A stretch of 64,000 nt of DNA, taken from positions 377,227-441,226 of the forward strand of contig CAJHNH020005011.1 of the NCBI GenBank assembly GCA_905116865.2. The letters are read 5' to 3'. This document shows positions 34,811-46,071 of this stretch, piece by piece. This DNA comes from Candidula unifasciata (lineage: Eukaryota > Mollusca > Gastropoda > Stylommatophora > Geomitridae). Positions within the stretch are counted from its first letter, which is position 1. Each line of letters begins with the position of its first letter. The notes under the pieces were generated by a model that was not told the origin of the DNA, searched no databases, and saw only the letters and a list, made by a program, of their open reading frames with translations. The translations under genes and the position numbers were made by a program.

Positions 34811-35108
34811 CCACAATAACTATATTAGACAAGATTTTTTTTTCTGTTTTTTTTCCAAACATCCTTCGATGAGTTGAAAAGTAGCCGATGGATTGGTAGG
34901 GAAAAAGAGGGGGGGGGGGGGCGCATTAGAGACTATCTCGACGTCTGCGCAGACATTGGCTGCGACATTAACCGTGTTAGACACGTGCAATTTCTTTTGT
35001 TGTGCCGTTTCATTAATATATTTGGAATATCTGTCTATGAGAAAACAATTGCCCGCTGTTTTGAGTTGTGTTAAAATCAGGACACTGCAGTAGTGACACA
35101 TCTAAAAT
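34808..35108. other. Helitron-internal-like module
   Basis: The GATGAGTTGAAAAGTAG..., poly-G and GACTATCTCGACGTCTGCGC...TTAGACACGTGCAATTTC series recurs in diverged form at 35870-35940, 36715-36800 and 36815-36955. It therefore belongs to the same element family as the + strand Helitron. No gene. Confidence 0.6.
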
Positions 35109-35125
35109 AGTTATTTTCTCTTTTC

Positions 35126-35298
35126 GTTATTCCGATCGAGTGGTTGCTTGGTCGAATGGTTAGAACACTCGGCTCTTGAGAGGGAGACCAGTGTTCGAAT
35201 CCGCAGTAATTTTTTTAAAATTTTTTTTTAGCTATTGCCAAAATAAAATCCTCACCTGCAATGTCGTGGCGACAGCACTAGCCATATGGCCCTTAATC
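35126..35298 (+). mobile_element. tRNA-derived SINE, copy 1
   Basis: The head is tRNA-like: an A box-like GGTTGCTTGGTCGAATGG and a B box GTGTTCGAATCC (about 35191-35203), with a CGGCTCTTGAGAGGGAG arm between. The body ends in the shared core CACCTGCAATGTCG, then TGGCGACAGCACTAGCC. Its left flank (TTCTCTTTTCGTT) is the same as that of copy 2, so one copy arose by segmental duplication. Confidence 0.75.
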
Positions 35299-35404
35299 TT
35301 TTTATATAAAAATCAATGTTTGTGTGTTTGTTTGCCCCCTATAGACTCGGAAACTACTGAACCAATTTAGCTGAAATTTTCAGGATAGTTATGTTCTCTT
35401 TTCG

Positions 35405-35580
35405 TTGTTCCGATCGAGTGGTTGCTTGGTCGAATGGTTAGAACACTCGACTCTTGAGAGGGAGACCAGGGTTGGAATCCGCAGTAGTTTTTTTAAAATT
35501 TTTTTTTTACTTAGGGCCAAAATAAAATCCTTACCTGCAATGTCGTGGCGACAGCACTAGCCATATGGCCCTTAATGATA

Positions 35581-35616
<36 letters not shown>
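35405..35616 (+). mobile_element. tRNA-derived SINE, copy 2, with A-rich tail
   Basis: Same head and core as the copy at 35126-35298, followed by GATATATATATT and a poly(A) run (35588-35616). It lies within the 5' part of the short Helitron. Confidence 0.75.
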
Positions 35617-35617
<1 letters not shown>

Positions 35618-36029
35618 AAGGACAGGTTTGTGGATAAACCAGTTGATAATTAAATTTGACCATTTCACATACTTATGATTTCATTTTAAACTTTTTGATT
35701 GCATGGTTACGCTGAAATTGTATAGCTTTCCATTTTTTTTTTTCATTCAGATTTAATTATTTTATCTGCGTTGGAATTTTAGGTTGTGCTGTTTACTATA
35801 GCGTTCATTTCCTAATTCTGGTGTATTTTCCTGTTTTAATTGCTTTTCAATTGTTTTTTCCCCCCTCTCAACTACTTCGATGAGGGAAAGAGTAGACGGT
35901 GAATTTGGAGGGAGGGGGGGGGGGGGGGGGGCAAACTGATTACTGAGAGAGCTTTAAGTCACAGTAACTGCTTTACCCACTTAAACTAGCAGCAGCAGTA
36001 GTAGTTCTGGTTGGGCTGTTACACCGTAG

Positions 36030-36145
36030 TGCTCTCATGTGAAGACCGCCGGTAAGGTTATGGCGTTATTCTGTCGGGAAGCGAAATTATACATCCTAAC
36101 CTGACCAGTCTGTGGCGACAGCACTAGCAATGCGGAACCAATTTT
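36030..36145 (+). mobile_element. SINE-like fragment with shared core, different head
   Basis: CATCCTAACCTGACCAGTC then TGTGGCGACAGCACTAGC (36092-36135) matches the core of the other copies. The preceding ~60 bp do not resemble the tRNA-like head at 35126. Confidence 0.5.
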
Positions 36146-37012
36146 TCTGGCTCACGACTTTCTGTCTACTCCGATGGTAACACAGATAGCAGTGACATTA
36201 TTTTAGCTACTGTGGTGGTGGTCGTGGAAGTAGTTGTACTGGTACTTGAAGCATGATGTGGTAAATATTACAATAGCCCCATTCACTACCTATTACAATT
36301 CCTGCTCCCCATTTTAGTTCGGATGGACAGGGATGTCAATGTCAGTAACAGCAACAACAAAATATCGCCAGGTAATGATTTTCAAATATTTCGAAGAGGG
36401 AGAGAGCAGTAGTCGGTGGAAGAGGTGAGGGGAGGGGGTAATGACTTAAATTTAAGAGAACTTAAAGGGCTTTACACGTAATTTTCAATGTCTCATTACC
36501 TAATTTGTTTATATTTTACTAACGCTACCTCCGCTTTTCTATTTTTTACGACTTACTTTGTTATTTACAAGTACAGTTGTAGCTTTACTTCCGTCTCCTA
36601 TAAAAATACAACAGCTTTAGCATGTGATAACCAAATAACCATTTTTGTTACTGTGCTAATAACACCATTTAAACGACCACTAATATAAGGACACAATTAT
36701 AAGGTGCGTGTTCTAAAGTTGGAAAACCAGACTATCTCTATATCTGTGCAGAGAATGATTGCGACATTAACTATATTAGACACGTGCGATTTCCATTGTC
36801 TTTCTTTTCCAAAAACCTTTGATGAGGGAGAGAGTAGTAGGTGGATTTCGTTGTTGTGGTGGTGGTGGTGGGGGGGGGGGGGGGGGCGGGGATCAAAGAC
36901 TATCTCTATATCTGAGCAGACAATGACTGCATTAGACACGTGCGATTTCTATTTTCTTTCATTTCCATTTAGCCAAACTATGCCACAGAAACGCGTGGCC
37001 GGGTACAGCTAG

Positions 37013-37671
37013 TATTAGTGCCACGCAGCCATCTGGCTATTCTTCTCTAACGGCAACCTTGTCACGAGAACGTCCAGATTTCTGATCTGGCTTAAAATGG
37101 GCCAGTTTGGTCAACCATCATTGCAATGCAAAATTAAGACTGAAAATTCGGTCAGTACCGGGTATTATTTAGACGAATGGTGTCTCATGTGCTGTTGAGT
37201 ACATTAGCATGTTTGTGTCCCTGTACAAAAAGACCTAGCTGTATCATAAGTGACTTCGCGCTACTTTGCAAATTATAGTGGCCGATTTCAAAACGCTGCC
37301 AGGAACAACAATTAATTATTCTTTCGACTGTTCTGTCCAATCGACTGTTTTGCCTGGTCGTCCATCTGATTGTGTCCATGTTACTGTGCTTTTTTTCTCT
37401 CTCGAATTATAAAGGACTGTTTCAAAATCAGTCTGCCTGTCTAAACAACCAACAGTCCACTCAACTGTTCTTTCCGACCGACTGTTTTTCCCGGTCATCT
37501 ACCTGACTGTAGCAAAAGTGACTGTCTTATCACACGTTTAGGAACCTTGCAAACATTTCAACATACACTACTGTCTTTAGTAAAGCTTTCATTAACTTCA
37601 TAATTCTCGTATCCAACATACAGCTTGTTCACCGGTCAGGTAACTTTTACAAACGAACTACGATTTTCAAA
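37013..37671. other. spacer with one diverged internal duplication
   Basis: The GACTGTT-rich segments at about 37325-37375 and 37458-37510 (GACTGTTTTGCCTGGTCGTC and GACTGTTTTTCCCGGTCATC) are related and 133 bp apart. No gene. Confidence 0.6.
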
Positions 37672-38082
37672 GAGCTGTCTGCCCAACTAATCATACAAGA
37701 GTCCCATTTTTCTCTCTGTCCACCCGACTGTCTCTGGGAGAGCTTAAACTAACTAAATAATTTTATCCAACAGGTATCTTTTTTTCACATTTGCACACAG
37801 AGTGACATGGCAACTTTGGTACTAATGGATACTGTTTCTAAGCGGTCACCAGTGAACGTGTCAGATCTTTGTTTAAGTTGTAAACAATTAAAAAATTTTG
37901 TCAGCTTCGTTCACTGATGTCTATCCTTTCCGAAGAAATACACAGAGCAGCTTGTAAACTTTCAAAAGATGGGCGAACTTTTACAAACAAATTGACAATT
38001 TTCAAAGACGAACGTGCCAACAAATTCTATAACCGTACCTGTTTTTTGTTATCTAGGTGTGTCTTTTATCTTGTTGGTCAAC

Positions 38083-38132
<50 letters not shown>

Positions 38133-38480
38133 AACAAACAAAAGGGCGTAATGTTAAAGAGCAGTCTGCCCAACTAATCTTACAAGAGTCTTTTTTTTTC
38201 CTCTCTCTATTTGTCCTTCTGATTTTCTCTGGTATAGCTTTCGCTAACTTAATAATTTTATCCAACAGGCATCTTTTTTCAACACATAGAGTGACATGGC
38301 AACTTTAGAACAAACGGAGACCTTTTCAAAGTGGTCACCAGTGAACGTGTCAGATCTTTGCCTAAGTTGTAAAAACAATTTTCAACCTTTGTCAGCTTTG
38401 TTTACTGATGTCTTTCCTTTCAGAAGGAATATATATAGCAACTTGTAAACTCTCAACAGATAGGTCAACTGACACAAACA
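37672..38480. repeat. diverged direct duplication, about 485 bp apart
   Basis: The block 37672-38010 recurs at about 38158-38480. Shared words in order are CTGCCCAACTAATC, AATTTTATCCAACAGG, GAGTGACATGGCAACTTT, GTGAACGTGTCAGATCTTTG and CAACTTGTAAACT. A (GT)n tract (38085-38130) separates the copies. No coding frame is shared by both. Confidence 0.85.
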
Positions 38481-39744
38481 AATGGATGATTTTCAATCGA
38501 TGTATTTCTCCTCTGTAACGCTGAAGTTTCGTGGTAAGTCATCTACTGTCCTTGGTACACTTAAATCCACTAGATGTCTTTTTCCCTTGGAACACATTAA
38601 GTCACTTGACTTTCATTTCACAAGTTACTCTAAGTGAATATGGGGATTTAAAAAAAAATTAAAGGCGAGGTCACAGCAACCTTTGGTTGGAACATAGCTC
38701 CTGGGACTTGGCCTTAAATTTGTGCAACAAGTGCCGTATGTTTAAACAATGCTTCTTATTGCACTATAGGATCTAACCTTCCCTTGTTCCACCAGCCAAC
38801 AGATTAGACCGACCAAGTCCCCGCCATCTGAACTGTCCCATAATTCACAATGCCATGGTATCACCTGGGCTGCGAAAGACCACTAATTGTGTAATCAGCC
38901 TGTTACTTTATTTGTGTCAACTGAAAATGCTGACAATAGTCAAACACAAATAAAATTTAAAAAATTAAAAATAAAAACACTACAGAAAAATTCCAAACAG
39001 GTTTTATCGAGAGCTTAAACCAAGCAATTGCTGTGTTTTAGGCGCATGTGATAACCTCTAAAATATAGATTCAGGTGAGTAAAATCTGAAATACTAACAA
39101 CACTATTTTGAAATGAGCCAAACATACATTTGTGTAATCTGTTATATAGGTGAAAAGTTATGGTTGATAGTCTAGGCTAGACTTTTGTATTACTCGAGAA
39201 TTTAAAATTGTCCTGCACATCCGGTTTACATATCTGGCTTATTTGTATGCAGACTCTTGGTTCCTTACCTCTCATCTAAAAGAAAACAACATACTCTAGG
39301 GTTTAAGGCAGCTATAGCGAAATAGAACGACATGTGTTCATTTTAAACACTCTTTGGAAAAAAACTCCAGTGAATGTTAACTTTTTTTTTTTTTTAAATT
39401 GACGCATTGATTAGAAGAAACGCATAGACATATTTGCGGCAAATAACACTCTTAAATTCGACATCTCAGCATCTGGAAACTTAGTCCGTCTACTTGTCAC
39501 CATTTTAGAGGAGATATTAGTTGACTAAAGATGTAAACAGATAGAGGCATGCATTTACTGTTTCATAGTGTGTGTATTTATGTGTTTGCGCGCACGCGTT
39601 CGTGTGTGTGTGTGTGAGTGTGTGTGGTGTGTGTGTGTGTGTGTGTGTGTGTAGCTGTAGATTAGGCACATAAATATGGTGCCTCTGACAGCTGCAACTG
39701 TGTCCTCCATATCAAGTTGCCATTAATGCCCAGTATATATTCTG
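38481..39744. other. about 1.2 kb without recognised features, plus (GT)n
   Basis: A/T-rich unique sequence; a (GT)n tract at 39597-39655 with one GA and one GG interruption. I see no gene. Confidence 0.55.
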
Positions 39745-40612
39745 CCATGTCATGTCACCATAATTGTCACCGTCTGCTCTGACTCTACTCCCCATATCAT
39801 GTCACCATCATTGTCACCGTCTGCTCTGACTCTACTCCCCATGTCATGTCACCATCATTGTCACCGTCTGCTCTGACTCTACTCCCCATGTCATGTCACA
39901 ATCATTGTCACCGTCTGCTCTAACTCTACTCCCCATGTCATGTCACCATCATTGTCGTCGACAGCTGTGACTCTACTACCCATGTCATGTCACCATCATT
40001 GTCGCCGACAGCTCTGACTCTACTTCCCATGTCATGTCACCATCATTGTCACCGTCTGCTCTGACTCTACTCCCCATGTCATGTGACCATCATTGTCGTC
40101 AACAGCTGTGACTCTACTACCCATGTCATGTCACCATCATTGTCGCCGACAGCTGTGACTCTCTTGTCACCATCATTGTCACCGTCTGCTCTGACTCTAC
40201 TCCCCATGTCATGTCACCATCATTGTCACCGACAGCTGTGACTCTACTCCCCATGTCATGTCACCATCATTGTCACCGACAGCTGTGACTCTACTCCCCA
40301 TGTCATGTCACCATCATTGTCACCGACAGCTGTGACTCTACTCCCCATGTCATGTCACCATCATTGTCACCGACAGCTGTGACTCTACTCCCCATGTCAT
40401 GTCACCATCATTGTCACCGACAGCTGTGACCCTACTCCCCATGTCATGTCACCATCATTGTCACCGACAGCTCTGACTCTACTCCCCATGTCATGTCACC
40501 ATCATTGTCACCGACAGCTCTGACTCTACTCCCCATGTCATGTCACCATCATTGTCACCGACAGCTCTGACTCTACTCCCCATGTCATGTCACCATCATT
40601 GTCGCTGACGGT
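39745..40612. repeat. 47-bp minisatellite, about 18 copies
   Basis: Units contain CCCCATGTCATGTCACCATC then ATTGTCACCGACAGCTCTGA. Variants are CGTCTGCTC for CGACAGCTC, and GTCGCC or GTCGTC for GTCACC. One copy near 40155 is shortened. Confidence 0.95.
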
Positions 40613-40929
40613 CGCAAGAGCTCTCCACGTCATTATACAAGCAAGAGTTACCTGAAGCACGCTTGGTTAACATTGTCATCACTGTGTTCGCTTTACAAAT
40701 AACAAAACCACCTTTAACATGGTTGATGGGCGAGAGCAAATAGCATGTGACCACTTAGGAAGATTAAGAATAAATGTACAGAAGAGTTGGGAAGCGGAGC
40801 GTTCGAGCGATGCGTTCGAGCCGAGCGTTTGAGCGAAGCATATTAAATCCAGCTAATACGTGAATATAAAATATAGTTAGTTGCGTATCTTTTACAGGAC
40901 GTTGCAGAACTAACCCCAGCAGCCCCTGG
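40613..40929. other. spacer, nothing recognised
   Basis: A short GAGCG-rich stretch (GGAGCGTTCGAGCGATGCGT near 40797) shows 2-3 imperfect repeats. No gene. Confidence 0.5.
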
Positions 40930-41080
40930 CTGTTGTGTGCTTTTTCTAGGCAAATTTACGTCCAGTAGTTTGCCATTGCCTCTGGACGGTCGGCTTTCTT
41001 GATACCACTGTCAAAACCAAAGCAAGGCGCATGGCCCGCAGCTGGGATCGAACCCGACATCCCGGCATTACGAAGATATA
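40930..41080 (-). mobile_element. SINE-like repeat, copy A
   Basis: The - strand has GTCGGGTTCGATCCCAGC (B box-like) near 41033-41050. The body follows: GGCAATGGCAAACTACTGG then ACGTAAATTTGCCTAGAAAA. The body recurs at 48001-48120 in the same orientation. Confidence 0.7.
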
Positions 41081-41237
41081 AAACAGACATTAAAAATAGG
41101 ACATGTACCTTGCATAGATGTGGGGAAATCTGACCAGAAATATCGCAGAAATGACGTTTAATCAAATTATGTTTTCTAAGTCCACACGGCGTGAACTTTA
41201 AGAAGAATAAAAACAAAAGATTAGTGTATTCACATTT

Positions 41238-42484
41238 TGTAAAATCATCGTAATGCGGCTTGAAAAAGGAGTAGATAAATGCCTACGAGTGGAACAAGCA
41301 GGATTCAGAAAGGGCAGAGGAACAACTGAGCACATCTTCGCCATACGTAACATTTTAGAACAATGCAACGAATGACAGAGAAGTATATATATTAATTTTG
41401 TGGACTTTGAGAAAGCTTTTGACAGCGTCCATAGAGACGGTCTGTGGACAATTTTACGACATTATGGAATTCCAGAAAAATGGTCAACTTAATTGCTCTC
41501 TTCTATAAAGACTTTTTCTGCAGTAGAAAAAAAATTACAATACATCTTTCCTAGTAAAGACGGGTGTAAGACAGGGATGTGTTATGTCATCTCTCCTCTT
41601 CAACCTTGTGATTGATTGGATACTAAAGAACACAGTAGACAGGACATTAAGAGGCATACGATGGACTCCATTCACCATGCTTGAGTACCTTGATTTTGCA
41701 GATGATATAGCACTCCTATCACAGAAACATGAACATATACAAGAGAAAAGTAACAGACTAAACTGCACAGCAGAAATGGTGGGACTGAGAATAAATACAA
41801 AGAAAACTAAAATCATGACAAACAGTCCAAACCAACAACCAGTGACCATAAGTAACCAATCACTTGAAAATGTAGAACATTTCACATATCTTGGCAGTGT
41901 GGTGTCCCTACTGGGAGGGACAGAGGAAGACATACAGTCACGTTTGAACAAAGCTAGAGCTGCTTTTGGAAGGATGAGGCAAATCTGGAAATCCAACAAT
42001 TACTGCAGAGGAACGAAACTCCGACTCTACAAAAGCTTCATTTTGCCAGTTCTTCTTTATGGAGCGGAATGCTGGAGAATGACCAAAAAAGATGCACACA
42101 AGCTGTCCACCTTCCACTATACATGTCTACGTAGAATTATCAAAATTTTCTGGCCAGATACAATCTCAAACACTAAACTACTTCAAGCCACAAACCAAGA
42201 AACTTTAGACAGTATGATTACCAAGAGAAGATGGAAATGGCTTGGCCACGTTATGAGAATGACTTCAGATATACTTGCCAAAACAGCTCTCACATGGACA
42301 CCAGAGGGAAAAGAAAACAGGGGCGCCCAAAAACAACATGGAGACGAACGATGGAAAGTGACCTGAGTGCGGCATCTTTGACATGGAAAACTGCACTGAA
42401 GATTGCACAGGACAGGAAAGCACGGAAAGTCCTATCTGAAGCCTTGTGTGCCACTAGGCATAACGAGAACTGATGATGATGATG
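41238..42484 (+). pseudogene. 5'-truncated LINE with reverse transcriptase
   Basis: RT blocks appear in order: EQAGFRKGRGTTEHIF, INFVDFEKAFDSVHRDGLW, then after frame breaks SSLLFNLVIDW, YLDFADDIALLS (catalytic FADD at about 41694-41705), GLRINTKKTKIM, HFTYLGSVV, LYGAECWRMTKK and RRWKWLGHVMRM. The longest intact piece is 41584-42366 (260 codons). There is an in-frame stop after EQCNE, and frameshifts near 41490-41580 and 42330. The 3' tail is (GAT)n. Target duplication ATTCACATTT is at 41228-41237 and 42485-42494. The N-terminal endonuclease region is missing. Confidence 0.92.
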
Positions 42485-42540
42485 ATTCACATTTCAATAT
42501 AAAGCTTACGTCACACATCGTTTTTGTATTCAGTCAACTC

Positions 42541-43735
42541 CACCACCACCATCATCATCATCATCACAGACCACTTATGCCGTTAAGCGTAGTGGGGAGG
42601 AATAAATTGCGATCTAGCGTACGCTGGCTGCCACTGGCTTTCGTCAGGCAGTGAAGGGGTAGAGTGTATTTAATGTTGTCGATCCATTGTTCGCCGCCGT
42701 CCTCTTGCTCTTGCAGCTGATCTGAGATGTAGTGCCAGTAATGGTATTTCATGTTCCTGCATTCTAACGAGATGACCAAACTACTTGATCTGCTGTTTCT
42801 CGATAAATCTAGTACAAGATGTATTTTCAACAATTTATCTGATAGTTCTTTATTCAATTAGTCTCGGATTTGTAGTCTAGCTGCAGTTCTCAGGCATATC
42901 ATTTCGTATGTAGTGATTTTGCGTATGTGGGCTCTAGACATTGTCCATGTCTGGTAGTTTCCTGTTGGAATGGATATGTTGTTTATAATTTGCCTCTTTG
43001 CACTCATAGTTATGTTTAAATGTCTTTTAAATTGTGACAATTGATATATAAGTGCACTTGATTTCTAGTTTTTATTTCTCTGTCAATTCTCCCATATTCC
43101 GTGATTATACTTCCTAGATATTTAAACTCCCTAACTTGATTCAGAGCAGAACCATTCAGCTGTATGTGTAGTGGGGCAGGGGTTCTACTAACTTGCATTG
43201 TTTCCATTTTGTTTACATTGATCTTCATGTTGTATTTACTACATGCTGAATTTAACCTGTTAATGTGGTCTTGCAGTCTATATTTTTTCAGGGTAGAACA
43301 AGCACTGGTCGTCAGCAAATAGTAGTTCGTTTAATGTGGGTGAATCGATTACTTCTCCTGATGTGTTTAATTCGTTATGACTATAAGGGTCTATGTTGTC
43401 TGTATCATAACTACCTTCTTTAGATATTTTGTCTATATAGATGTTAAATAAAAGTGGGGAGAGCACACATCCCTGTCTCACACCTGTGTTGACTGAACAT
43501 ATCTGATATGCCTTTGTGTATTCTTACTGTTCTTTGGCTTGTGTGGTACATGGTTATGATGTTCTCTAGTAACTGTCCTTGTCCCCGGTAGTGCTCAAGA
43601 AAAGAGCGCTGTTTGTTTCTGTCTACTTTATCGAAAGCCTTTTCCGGATCTGCAAAAACAATATTCTCTTGGTTATTATTGATCGTCGTAGGTATGATGC
43701 CAGCGATGACTGAATAATGCTTTTTCTTTAGATTC
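42541..43735 (-). pseudogene. degenerate LINE reverse transcriptase, opposite strand
   Basis: On -: ADPEKAFDKVDRNKQRSF (near 43640), MRQGCVLSPLLFNIYIDKI (43430-43481), LLFADDQCLF (catalytic FADD, near 43310-43330), NMKINVNKMETM, VREFKYLGSIITEYG, and a tail ..YHYWHYISDQL.. to about 42564. The 3' tail at 42541-42565 is (GAT)n(GGT)n. Several frameshifts and stops. It belongs to the same general type as the copy at 58489-59501. Confidence 0.87.
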
Positions 43736-43944
43736 CTCCATCATTCTTGAGCTATTTCACGTGGACACATACATTCTCTACCGGCTTGCTGGGCCTGTCG
43801 TAGTCTCACACTAATGTGAACACACTGATGTTTTCAAACACACACAAAAACGGAATGTTAACCAGTTTTTTTTCTTTCCTCCGATATTTGTTCTGTTCCC
43901 ACTTTAAAAATTTTTTTTAAAACATTGAAACTAATTTTTTAATT

Positions 43945-45298
43945 GCTTGATAAAGGGGCCAAGATTGATGAAAGGGCCATGATTGATGAAAGGGCCATGA
44001 TTGATGAAAGGGGCCATGATTGATGAAAGGTTCATGATTGATGAAAGGGCTATGTTTGATGAAAGGGGTCATGTTTGATGAGAGGGGCCATGATTGATGA
44101 GAGGGGCCATGATTGATGAGAGGGGCCATGATTGATGAAAGGGCCATGATTGATGAAAGGGCCATGATTGATGAGAGGGGCCATGATTGATGAGAGGGGT
44201 CATGTTTGAAGAGAGGGGCCATGATTGATGAAAGGGGCCATGATTGATGAGAGGGGTCATGTTTGATGAAAGGGGCCATGATTGATGAAAGGGCCATGAT
44301 TGATGAAAGGGCCATGATTGATGAGAGGGGCCATGATTGATGAAAGGGGTCATGTTTGATGAAAGGGCCATGATTGATGAAAGGGCTATGTTTGATGAAA
44401 GGGGTCATGTTTGATGAGAGGGGCCATGATTGATGAGAGGGGCCATGATTGATGAGAGGGGCCATGATTGATGAAAGGGCCATGATTAATGAAAGGGCCA
44501 TGATTGATGAGAGGGGCCATGATTGATGAGAGGGGCCATGATTGATGAAAGGGCCATGATTAATGAAAGGGCCATGATTGATGAGAGGGGCCATGATTGA
44601 TGAGAGGGGTCATGTTTGATGAAAGGGCCATGATTGACGAGAGGGGCCATGATTGATGAAAGGGGTCATGTTTGAAGAGAGGGGCCTTGATTGATGAAAG
44701 GGGCCATGATTGATGAGAGGGGCCATGATTGATGAGAGGGGCCATGATTGATGAAAGGGCCATGATTGATGAAAGGGCCATGATTGGTGAGAGGGGCCAT
44801 GATTGATGAAAGGGGTCATGTTTGAAGAGAGGGGCCATGATTGATGAAAGGGGTCATGTTTGATGAAAGAATTATGATTGATGAAGGGTTATAATTGATG
44901 AAACGGGTCATGATTGATGAAAGGGATATGAATGATGAAAGGGTTCGTGATTGATGAAAGGGGTGTGGTTCATGAAAGGGGTAATGATTGATGAAAGTGA
45001 CATGATTGATTAAAGGGACATGATTGATAAACGATGCCTTGATTTATGAAATGGTCATGATTGATGAAAGGGTCATGATTGATAAAAGAGGCCATTATTG
45101 ATGAAAGGGTACATGATTGATGAAAGGTGCTATGATTGATGTAAGTGGCCATGATTGATGAAAGGTGAAATGATTGATGTAAAGGGCCATGATAGATGAA
45201 AAGGGACATGATTTACGAAAGAGCTATAATTAATAAAAGGGGACATGATTGATGAAGGGGCCATAATTGATAAAAGGGGTCATGATTGATGATATTCA
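43945..45298. repeat. 18/19-bp minisatellite, about 70 copies
   Basis: Units are CCATGATTGATGAAAGGG (18) and GGGCCATGATTGATGAGAG (19), intermixed. The right third (after about 44870) is increasingly diverged. Mixed 18/19 spacing shifts the frame, giving the alternating pseudo-peptides on -. Confidence 0.95.
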
Positions 45299-46071
45299 TG
45301 ATAGGTATGCGGGCTACAAGTTAAAAACATCACAGACAGATACTTTGGGGTTAAAATGGCTCAGGATTTATGGCTGGGCTTCATGCTATGTTCCAGCCAT
45401 TTCCTTGTGAGATGCAATTTTTGGATATGTTGAAGCCCCACCCTGGCTCTTCCCAGGGACCGCAGTGTAGCCCGACAATAAATATGGTCAAATAGCTAAA
45501 CGCGGTTTCTGGGACCTCTCCACTTGTGATCTTCATCCACAAGGTGGCACTTTGTGTCATCGGGTGTTTATCGTTAGTGTGATTTCCTAGTGGGGTAGAA
45601 AGTCTGGACTTATCTGCGAGCAAAGGATTTTTTTTTTTTTTTTAAAGAAGGAACAAACTGCAGTCTGTTCGGATTTTATCACAGCATACGACCTTCAGAT
45701 CCACAGTCGACCCTCTAGCGGCTACACCACTGCGATCCCCTTCCTCCTCTTTTGCTTCTTCTTCTTCTTCTCTTCTTCTCTTCTTCTTCTTCTTCTTCTT
45801 CTTCTTCTTCTTCACCTTTACGAACCCTAAAGGTTTATTACTGCAGAAATCGCCAGCCTTAAGTCTCTGGTTGGCCTTCTCTTTCCCATTGGTGACAACA
45901 ACAGCCGTCCCCTACTAGTGATAAATTATTTTTTTTTTTAAATGACCAAAAAACGTGTATTTTCAAGAGCTGTTTCTAATGCAAATAGCCAGTATTATAA
46001 TTCCAGAATTATTTTTTTTCTGTCAAAGTCAAACGTATTCGACTTTTGTAGAAATGATATATACCATAGAC
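45299..46071. other. spacer with SINE-like piece and (TTC)n
   Basis: Holds a poly(T) tract (45628-45643), a tRNA-like stretch just right of it, (TTC)n at 45757-45813, and unique sequence to 46071. No gene seen. Confidence 0.6.
45628..45748 (-). mobile_element. possible SINE on the - strand
   Basis: The - strand reads GATCGCAGTGGTGTAGCCGC then GACTGTGGATCTGAAGGTCG, resembling a tRNA D-arm and anticodon arm. It is followed after about 60 bp by a poly(A) run (45643 to 45628). The B box is weak and no target duplication was seen. Confidence 0.4.

Larger units (their letters stand above)
35313..37012 (+). mobile_element. short non-autonomous Helitron
   Basis: Starts TCAATGTTTGTGTGTTTG at 35313 and ends GGGTACAGCTAG at 37012, followed by T. 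The first ~68 bp and last ~46 bp match the termini of the 29184-34732 element in the opposite orientation. The 3' hairpin GCCACAGAAACGCGTGGC (36982-36999) forms a perfect 5-bp stem. The interior (1.7 kb) has no helicase; it holds a SINE, poly-G tracts and three diverged copies of the ACTATCTC..GACACGTGCGATTTC module. Confidence 0.83.

Noticed and set aside
35126..35215. tRNA gene
   Set aside because: A and B boxes are present, but the stems do not pair well and an extended SINE body follows. It is a SINE head, not a tRNA gene.
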